In this document: piece by piece, positions 58,356 through 64,000 of the stretch
Layout of the letters: each line of letters begins with the position of its first letter
Position numbering within the stretch: position 1 is the first letter of the stretch
From: Catellatospora tritici
GTDB lineage: Bacteria; Actinomycetota; Actinomycetes; Mycobacteriales; Micromonosporaceae
Reading direction: 5' to 3'
Assembly (NCBI RefSeq): GCF_019083965.1
Contig: NZ_JAHRCY010000003.1
Coordinates: 198,706 to 262,705, forward strand
Length of the DNA: 64,000 nucleotides
Translations under genes and position numbers: made by a program
Notes under the pieces: model-generated
Told to the model about the DNA's origin: nothing
Databases searched by the model: none
Seen by the model: only the letters and a program-made list of their open reading frames with translations

Positions 58356-58712
58356 ATGATGCTTTCGGTGGTGGAGTCGGGCAGTCAGGGCGCCCTCCCG
58401 GCCGTCGGGCCGCAGTCGCCGGACGCCGGCGGACAGACGTGGTGTTGGACCTCGGTGGCCGACAGTGACGGCGAACCGCTGCGCGACGCGCTGGCCCGCC
58501 GCGACATCGGCAAGGTGTTCAGTTTCCTGCGCGGACGCGGGATGAGCGTCAACGCGCTCAGCCGGGCCACCGGCATGCAGGAGCACTCGGTGCGTGCCGT
58601 GTGCGGCGGCAAACGTACCGTCCAGCACTACGACGTGCTTGTCCGCATCGCCGAAGGATTGTGTATTCCACGGGACATGATGGGGCTCGGTCAACGTCAG
58701 CACCAGCACTGA
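58356..58712 (+). CDS. Small XRE/HTH-like protein
   Basis: 118 aa from ATG 58356 (ATG 58359 and an earlier ATG 58260 are possible). The HTH core is DIGKVFSFLRGRGMSVNALSR, then TGMQEHSVRAVCGGKRTVQHYDVLVRIAEGL. In related Micromonosporaceae-type proteins this core begins a longer regulator with TPR repeats; here it stops soon after, so it is truncated or a stand-alone DNA-binding protein. AT-rich DNA near 58209-58225 is the probable promoter. Confidence 0.7.
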   Translation: MMLSVVESGSQGALPAVGPQSPDAGGQTWCWTSVADSDGEPLRDALARRDIGKVFSFLRGRGMSVNALSRATGMQEHSVRAVCGGKRTVQHYDVLVRIAEGLCIPRDMMGLGQRQHQH

Positions 58713-58868
58713 GACGCCGCTCGAATTACCGGCTGTGACGATATCGCCGCCTTCTGCGGCTTGGCGTGACACGCGCTTTGCCGTAGCTTTCTCTGCACAG
58801 CAGACTGGGGCCGATGCGACAGAAACGGGGACGTGCGCAGTGGCTTTACAGGTAAGGAGGCCACACTG

Positions 58869-59924
58869 ATGACGTCGTACACCGTCACCATCACACCCGA
58901 CGATCCGTCCCTCGCCACGACTACGCTGCGTGTGGAGGTGACCGACAGCTCGGCGGTCGTCACCGAGCTGCTGCTGCGCGCCGGCGCCGACGGGGCACTG
59001 ACCCCGGGTGGGCTGCCGGTGCTCGACCTCAATCAGCTGGTGCGGGCCGTCACCGCCGCGACCGGCGCTCCGCTGCCGAGTGGCACGCGACAGCCCGCCG
59101 CATCCGGCGTGGTCGCGTCCGACCGCGACGATGCGGCCCGGCCGGTCGTCGTCGTCGAAGCCGCCGCCCCGGTGGCCGCCCCGGCAGTCGGGGATGCGCG
59201 CGGCGCGGCCCCCGCCCGTAGGGCCACGGCCACGGCGCCCGCGAGGAAGGCGCCCGCCAAGCAGGCCCCGGCGCAGCGGCCGACGCCGCCCAGGGGCACG
59301 ACGCCCACGGCGCCCAGGGGCACGACGCCCACGGCGCCCACGGCGCCCAAGGGCGCAGTGGCCGGGAACACGGCGGGCAAGGCCGTCGCGCCGACGAAGG
59401 TCACGGCACCGGCGCCCAGGTCGACTGCCGCGTCGACCGCCGAACCGAAGGTCGCGGCGGTCCACGACGGTGGCGTCCTGATGCCGGTGTTCTCGGCTCC
59501 GACCGAACCTGTCCCGCAGGTCAGCGCCGCCGCCAAGGCGGCCGCGGTGACCTCCGCGCCCGCCAAGTCGGCCCCGGCTACGTCCCCGGCCGCGCCCGCG
59601 CACAAGTCCGCGCCCGCGCACAAGTCCGCGCCCGCGAAGGCGGCCGCAGTCAAGCCCGTGGCCGCGAAGGCGGCCGCGGCGAAGGCCGCGCCCGCGAAGG
59701 CGGCCGGACGCAAGACGACCGCGGCCAAGGCGGCCGCGGGCAAGGCGGCCAAGCGCGGCGCGGTGAAGACCTCCGCGCGGGTGTACCGCCGGGTGCCCGA
59801 CGACTTCGAGTCGGTGATGCGGCAGACCGGCGACAACGGGCCGGCCATCGCCGACCACTACAACGTCCCCAAGCACACCGCGTACGGCTGGCTGCGGACG
59901 GTGCGAAACCGGCCCGGCGCCTGA
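58869..59924 (+). CDS. H1-like Lys/Ala/Pro-rich protein with C-terminal helix-turn-helix
   Basis: 351 aa from ATG 58869, nine bases after AAGGAGG. The N-terminal 75 residues form a small beta domain (SYTVTITPDDPSLATTTLRV). Residues about 100-300 are low-complexity, with APAKKA/AAKAAPAKAA repeats like eukaryotic histone H1 and the tails of actinobacterial HupS, plus two RGTTPTAP and two HKSAPA direct repeats. The last 45 residues are a homeodomain-like HTH (NGPAIADHYNVPKHTAYGWLR). It should bind DNA strongly; a nucleoid-associated role is likely. Alternative: a regulator with a disordered linker. Confidence 0.8.
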   Translation: MTSYTVTITPDDPSLATTTLRVEVTDSSAVVTELLLRAGADGALTPGGLPVLDLNQLVRAVTAATGAPLPSGTRQPAASGVVASDRDDAARPVVVVEAAAPVAAPAVGDARGAAPARRATATAPARKAPAKQAPAQRPTPPRGTTPTAPRGTTPTAPTAPKGAVAGNTAGKAVAPTKVTAPAPRSTAASTAEPKVAAVHDGGVLMPVFSAPTEPVPQVSAAAKAAAVTSAPAKSAPATSPAAPAHKSAPAHKSAPAKAAAVKPVAAKAAAAKAAPAKAAGRKTTAAKAAAGKAAKRGAVKTSARVYRRVPDDFESVMRQTGDNGPAIADHYNVPKHTAYGWLRTVRNRPGA

Positions 59925-59939
59925 CGATCGCGTTCCACC

Positions 59940-59979
59940 AGGCCCGCTCCGCCCGCCACCGCGGGTCCGGGGCGGGCCT
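59940..59979 (+). terminator. GC-rich hairpin after the H1-like gene
   Basis: The stem 59940-59951/59968-59979 pairs over 8 bp, a G-U and three more bp, with a 16-nt loop and two trailing T. The rest of the gap to 60374 holds a G-rich hairpin near 60128-60153 and nothing else recognised. Confidence 0.6.
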
Positions 59980-60127
59980 TCGCGTGCGCCAGGTGAAATC
60001 CACCCGGCCGTTCGGTGGCGCGACCCTGCCGGTCACCGGCTCACCGAGACGATCATATCGCTGGTCCGGACGGGTGGCGCGGCCATCGAGCATGTTTCCG
60101 TATGGTGTCCTGAAGCGACTGTCCGGT

Positions 60128-60153
60128 ATGGGGGGTCCAAGTTAGACCCCCAT
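60128..60153 (+). other. G-rich hairpin upstream of the APC transporter gene
   Basis: GGGGGTC at 60131-60137 pairs with GACCCCC at 60145-60151, extended by AT/AT across one bulged G. It is 220 bp before the APC start. A leader or attenuator role is possible but unproven. Confidence 0.4.
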
Positions 60154-60374
60154 GACAGTCTGGTGCTCCAGCGATTACAGTCGGCTCGCTTCATCGAAAA
60201 GCCTGCGGGGCGGTCAGGCATTCACCAGGTACGAGCAGCGTCGCTCGGTGGTGGGTGAACCTGGCTCGGGTGTGGGGTCGACAGAACGTTGGGGAGGCGG
60301 ACCGCTATGCGCGGAATCGGCAAGGTCAGAGGCGGCACCACGTCGCACCGGGCACGGCAGGCCCGGGAGGTGCG

Positions 60375-61826
60375 ATGACGGGGCGCGCACTGGCACGTCG
60401 GACGCTGGGCGCCGGCTCGCTGTGGGTCTTCGCGGTCGGGGCGTCCTCGCCGCTGACCGTGCTCGTCGGCGGTGTCGTCGCGATGTACGCCCTCACCGGC
60501 GTGATCGCGGTGCCGCTGTCGTTCGTGGTGATCGGGATCGTGGTCGGGCTGCTGGCCGTCGGCTACGTCGCGATGGCCCGGCACGTGCCGCACGCGGCAC
60601 CGTTCTACGCGCTGCTCGCGCGCGGTCTGAACCCGTCGGTGGGGGTCGCCGGCGCGGTCATCGCGTTGCTGGGCTACAACGCCATCCAGATCAGCCTGTA
60701 CGGCCTGTGCGCGGTCACCCTGTCCGGCCTGCTCGGCGGCCCCTGGTGGGTTTGGGCCGCGTTCGTCTGGGCCATCGTCGCGGTGCTGGGCCAGCTGCGC
60801 GGCGTCACCAACGCCAAGCTGCTCGGCACCCTGCTGGCGGTCGAGCTCGCCATCATCGTCCTGTTCGACCTGGCCGCGCTCGCGAACCCGGCCGAGGGCC
60901 TGGACATGTCGCCGTGGTCCCCCTCGCAGCTGGCCGTGCCCGGCATCGGTGGCGTGCTCGCGTTCGCCATGGCCGCCTTCGTGGGCGGCGAGACCGGACC
61001 CGCCTTCGGCGAGGAGGCCCGCGCCGACGGCGCGGTGGGCCGGGCAATGGCCGCCACCGTCGTCTTCCTCGGCCTGTTCTACGCCGTGTCGGCCTGGGCG
61101 TTCGCCGTGGCGGTCGGCCCGGACCACGTCGCCGAAGCCGCCCAGGACCCCGACCAGGGCCCGCTGGGCGTGCTGGGCACCGTGTACGGCTCCGGCATCA
61201 TCACCGTCGCGACCGTGCTGCTGGTCACCAGCGTCATCGCCGCGATGTCGGCGTTCCACGCCACGGTGGCCCGCTACGTCTTCGCGCTGGCCCGCGAGGG
61301 GGTGCTGCCGCCGGTGCTGGCCAAGCTCAGCGGCGGCGTACGCGGTGGCGCGCCGCTGGCCGGCTCGGCCGTGCAGTCGCTCGTGGCGGCGGTCGTGGTG
61401 ACCGCGTTCGTCCTGGTCGGCGCGGACCCGATGGCCATCATGTTCACCTGGCTGTCCACCATCGGCGGTATGTCGGTGCTGGTGCTGCTGGTGCTGTCGG
61501 CGCTGTCGGCGCGGGCCTACTTCGCCCGTGGCGGCGGCTCCCGCGAGTCCGTGCTGGTGCGCACCATCGCCCCGACCGTCGGCGCCGTGACCGGCTTCCT
61601 CGTGATCGTGTTCATGCTGTCCAACCTGGGCGCACTGCTGGGCGTGGCGCCGGAGTCCCGCTGGCCGTGGCTCATCCCGTTGCTCATCGCCGGCGCCGGG
61701 CTGATCGGCCTGGCCTGGGGTGGCGGCATGCGCCGCAGCCGTCCGGGCGTCTACCAGCAGATCGGGCGGGGCACGCCGAACCCGCTCACCGTCGGCGACC
61801 ACCGCCTCGAACCCCTGGAGCTGTGA
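60375..61826 (+). CDS. APC-superfamily amino acid/amine transporter
   Basis: 483 aa from ATG 60375, with GGGAGG just upstream. Twelve membrane helices. Helix 1 carries LWVFAVGASSPLTVLVGGVV and helix 6 PGIGGVLAFAMAAFVGGETGPAFGEE, matching the unwound helix 1 and 6 motifs (GxSSP-like and FVGFE-like) of amino acid permeases. One base separates it from the next gene and a histidine-decarboxylase-like gene follows, so an amino acid/amine antiport role is suggested. Confidence 0.88.
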   Translation: MTGRALARRTLGAGSLWVFAVGASSPLTVLVGGVVAMYALTGVIAVPLSFVVIGIVVGLLAVGYVAMARHVPHAAPFYALLARGLNPSVGVAGAVIALLGYNAIQISLYGLCAVTLSGLLGGPWWVWAAFVWAIVAVLGQLRGVTNAKLLGTLLAVELAIIVLFDLAALANPAEGLDMSPWSPSQLAVPGIGGVLAFAMAAFVGGETGPAFGEEARADGAVGRAMAATVVFLGLFYAVSAWAFAVAVGPDHVAEAAQDPDQGPLGVLGTVYGSGIITVATVLLVTSVIAAMSAFHATVARYVFALAREGVLPPVLAKLSGGVRGGAPLAGSAVQSLVAAVVVTAFVLVGADPMAIMFTWLSTIGGMSVLVLLVLSALSARAYFARGGGSRESVLVRTIAPTVGAVTGFLVIVFMLSNLGALLGVAPESRWPWLIPLLIAGAGLIGLAWGGGMRRSRPGVYQQIGRGTPNPLTVGDHRLEPLEL

Positions 61827-61827
61827 C

Positions 61828-62628
61828 ATGGGACCGACCGCATACGGGCAGTCGCAGCCCGGTATCAACCGACCGCAGGGCATGGACGAGCAGCCCGACC
61901 CGATCGGCGAGGCGTCCATGCTGGACCTGGCTCAGATGGCCGACCTGCGCCACCAGGCCGCGCAGCGGCTGCGCAAGATGAACGTGCTGCACGCCCGGCA
62001 CGCGTGGGAGAAGCGCCGCTCCGACCCACTGTCGCCGTACGCGCTGGCGTTCCTGTACAAGCAGACCGATCCGTTCCGGCGCGACCGGCAGCTGCTCACC
62101 GCGTCGACGAAGATCTGGCTGGCCGGGCCGGAGGTCAGCAACCTGCCCCGGCTGCTGTTCGAGCTCAACCAGACCATCGCCGCGCAGCGTCCGCCATACG
62201 ATGTCCGCTTCGCACTGGCCAACCGGCGCGACGACACGATGACGGACAAGGCTGTCTACGCCGGACTCGGTGTCAGCAGCCTGGACACCCACACCGGCAC
62301 CTGGGAGCAGGTCCGCTCGCAGGTCAGCCGGGACTCCGACGTGCCGGGCAGCATCCGCGTGGTGATGACCGACGGCAGCGTGATGGTGGGGGAGCGGCGC
62401 GGCCTGGCCGAGTTCAACACCTTCCAGGTGCACTCCACGCACAGCCTCGAGGTCGCCCCGGGGCACCATCTGATGCAGTGGAGCCCGGTCGGCCTGGACA
62501 ATCTGATCGCCGACGACTACCACGGCCAGATCGTGCGCTGGATGAACGAGCTGTCCACCACCCTGGCCTGGGCCGACAACCAGCGCATCGCGGCCGCGCA
62601 GGCCCGGGGCCGCAGGAGGGCCGGGTGA
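61828..62628 (+). CDS. Unknown protein between APC transporter and decarboxylase
   Basis: 266 aa from ATG 61828, with GGAG inside the end of the transporter gene. The N-terminal 90 residues are helical; the remainder has alternating strands such as YDVRFALANRRDDTMTDKAVYAGL and SIRVVMTDGSVMVGERRGLAEFNTFQVHSTHS. It has no membrane helix and no family I recognise. Its strict linkage (1 bp from the transporter, GTGA overlap with the decarboxylase) predicts a function in the same amine pathway. Confidence 0.7.
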   Translation: MGPTAYGQSQPGINRPQGMDEQPDPIGEASMLDLAQMADLRHQAAQRLRKMNVLHARHAWEKRRSDPLSPYALAFLYKQTDPFRRDRQLLTASTKIWLAGPEVSNLPRLLFELNQTIAAQRPPYDVRFALANRRDDTMTDKAVYAGLGVSSLDTHTGTWEQVRSQVSRDSDVPGSIRVVMTDGSVMVGERRGLAEFNTFQVHSTHSLEVAPGHHLMQWSPVGLDNLIADDYHGQIVRWMNELSTTLAWADNQRIAAAQARGRRRAG

Positions 62629-63842
62629 CGGCCGTCCCGGTCACACCGCTGCGACCGGCGGCGCCGCCGCTGTCGGTCGCGGCCACCCTGCGGGACCTGA
62701 CCGCCCGCCTCGCCCACTCACGGCACTACGACATCGGCTTCCCCGGCGCCGTCGACCTGGTCTTCCCCGAACTGGCCGAGCTGATGACCGGCCACCTGCT
62801 CAACAACGTCGGCGACGCCTGGGGCGACCCCGGGCACGGCGTGAACCACACCAAGGACCTCGAACGCGAGGTCGTCACGACCATCGGCGGCCTGTTGCGG
62901 GCCCCGCGCGACTGCTGGGGGTACGTCACCGGCGGCGCCAGCGAGGGCACCGAGCACGCCCTGGACGAGGCGTGGCAGCGCTATCCCGACATCGTCGTCT
63001 ACACCTCGGCGGCGGCGCACTACTCGGTCGCCAAGGCCGCCCGCAAGCTCAAGCTGCAGCTGGTCATCGTGCGCACCGACGTGACCGGCCGGATGGACGT
63101 CGCCGACCTGGCCGGGGAACTGGCCCGGCGCCGCGAACGCCCCGCGATGATCGTGGCGACCGCGGGCACCACCATGACCGAGGCGATCGACGACGTCGCC
63201 GCGATCCGCGAGGTCTGCGACGATCTGGCCATCATCCGGCGGCGCATCCACGTCGACGCGGCGCTGTCGGGCGTCCCGCTGGCGCTGCTGCCCGAGGGGC
63301 AGCGCCCGGCGTTCGACTTCGCCGCCGGGGCGACGTCGATGGTCGTGTCGGGGCACAAGTTCCTGTCCACGCTGATGCCGTGCGGCGTGCTGGTGTACGC
63401 GCAGTCGCCGTACCGCAACGCCGACACGCGGGTGTCGTACACCGGCAGTGCCGACACGACGATCACCGGTTCCCGGTCTGGGCACACGCCGCTGATCCTG
63501 TGGACGGTGCTCAACCGGGTCGGCTTCGACGGGCTGCGCGAGCGGGCCGAGGCGTCGCGGCGGCTGGCCGACTACACCCACAAGCACCTGTGCGAGCTGG
63601 GCTGGGACGCGCACCGCAACCCGCACGCGTTCACGGTCACGCTGCCCAGTCCGCCGTCGGGGCGGCTGGGTCGGTGGGTGCTGGCCGACGACGGGCGCCT
63701 GTCGCACGTCATCTGCATGCCCGGCGTGACCGTCGGGCAGATCGACGAGTTCCTCAACACCCTCGGCCACGGGCCGGGTCGACGGCGGCTGCTGCGGTCC
63801 CGCGCGGCGGACGCCACGGCCGTGCTCAGTTCGGCGGTGTGA
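62625..63842 (+). CDS. PLP-dependent histidine-decarboxylase-like enzyme
   Basis: 405 aa from GTG 62625 in a GTGA overlap, with AGGAGGG upstream. Group II decarboxylase fold: GYVTGGASEGTEHAL near residue 105, IHVDAALSGVPLAL (Asp contacts PLP nitrogen), and the PLP lysine in MVVSGHKFLSTLMPCGVLV. The GHKxxxxxMPCG motif is that of PLP histidine decarboxylases (about 380 aa), so histamine production from histidine is the best guess; other amino acids are possible. The coupled APC transporter would exchange substrate and product. Confidence 0.85.
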   Translation: MTAVPVTPLRPAAPPLSVAATLRDLTARLAHSRHYDIGFPGAVDLVFPELAELMTGHLLNNVGDAWGDPGHGVNHTKDLEREVVTTIGGLLRAPRDCWGYVTGGASEGTEHALDEAWQRYPDIVVYTSAAAHYSVAKAARKLKLQLVIVRTDVTGRMDVADLAGELARRRERPAMIVATAGTTMTEAIDDVAAIREVCDDLAIIRRRIHVDAALSGVPLALLPEGQRPAFDFAAGATSMVVSGHKFLSTLMPCGVLVYAQSPYRNADTRVSYTGSADTTITGSRSGHTPLILWTVLNRVGFDGLRERAEASRRLADYTHKHLCELGWDAHRNPHAFTVTLPSPPSGRLGRWVLADDGRLSHVICMPGVTVGQIDEFLNTLGHGPGRRRLLRSRAADATAVLSSAV

Positions 63843-63936
63843 GGCACCGGAGGCCTCCGGCAGGGTGCGGCGTCGATACCCCGTGTCCGCCGCCGCGGTG
63901 GCCGTCCGGCCCGTAGTGCCGCCGTATGCCGAGGCG

Positions 63937-63966
63937 GAGGCGGGGCGAGCCTCCTCGCCCCGCCTC
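63937..63966 (+). terminator. GC-rich hairpin after the decarboxylase operon
   Basis: A 13-bp perfect stem (63937-63949/63954-63966) with a 4-nt loop; a smaller palindrome CCGGAGGCCTCCGG lies nearer the stop at 63848. The rest of 63843-64000 shows no gene. Confidence 0.8.
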
Positions 63967-64000
63967 ACGGCCGGTCCATGGTGGACGCCCGTGCCGCGGT

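Noticed and set aside
58356-58712. Frameshifted full-length HTH-TPR regulator
   Set aside because: No TPR-like continuation is visible in any frame after 58712, so a simple frameshift is not supported.
1-64000. Insertion sequences, prophage, tRNA genes or origin
   Set aside because: No transposase, integrase, phage structural gene, tRNA cloverleaf or DnaA-box cluster was recognised in reading the window.

Overview
The window is high-GC (about 70-75%) DNA with GTG starts, dense ATGA, GTGA and TGATG gene overlaps, and U-tract-less GC-rich hairpins at gene ends. It contains ECF sigma factors, Scy/FilP-like coiled-coil proteins, secreted hydrolases and an actinobacterial split lycopene cyclase. 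Everything points to the chromosome of a filamentous actinomycete; Micromonosporaceae is my best guess (inference, not proven). About 57 protein genes are supported. I found no tRNA, rRNA, CRISPR array, transposase or replication origin.

Region by region. 0-5 kb: the 3' end of a secreted BNR-repeat protein, an ECF (SigE-family) sigma gene coupled to a membrane beta-propeller gene, an NTF2-like gene, and a SigJ-type sigma gene coupled to a YCII gene. 5-12 kb: cell-wall genes (secreted PGRP-type amidase, class A PBP) and a secreted GH64 beta-1,3-glucanase with a ricin domain behind two LacI-type operators. 12-23 kb: a stand-alone PhzE-like ADIC synthase, a phosphotransferase, a terpene synthase between an SGNH hydrolase and a large AAA-LuxR regulator, and a thermolysin-like protease. 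23-30 kb: a Sel1-like gene and ilvE, apparently separated by an inserted lower-GC GT87 gene, then a peptidoglycan-binding protein, a sulfotransferase, a lipoprotein and a CASTOR/POLLUX-type channel. 30-40 kb: two membrane proteins of unknown function, two coiled-coil proteins, a TetR gene with its operator and a kinase-like gene, an array of eight 12-bp sites, a Rossmann-fold protein, an MFS exporter and a phosphoesterase.

40.4-47.7 kb is the standout: a divergent carotenoid locus. One arm reads crtE-crtI. The other reads crtB-crtYc-crtYd-acyltransferase-glycosyltransferase-P450, every pair overlapping. The gene set predicts beta-carotene that is hydroxylated, glucosylated and then fatty-acylated, resembling the thermozeaxanthin logic of Thermus. 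A 53-bp hairpin repeat found three more times in the window lies inside crtYc and encodes part of its C-terminal tail.

47.7-64 kb: a DUF2871 membrane protein, a very long perfect palindrome, a MarR pair, a secreted four-repeat beta/gamma-crystallin-like protein, another ECF sigma/membrane-protein pair, DUF4262 and DUF2625 proteins, a dynamin-like GTPase pair, an NRDE protein, a small HTH protein, an H1-like Lys/Ala/Pro-rich DNA-binding protein, and an operon of APC transporter, unknown protein and histidine-decarboxylase-like enzyme.

Two families of interspersed palindromes run through the intergenic spaces: family A (53 bp, four copies) and family B (about 63 bp, five copies).
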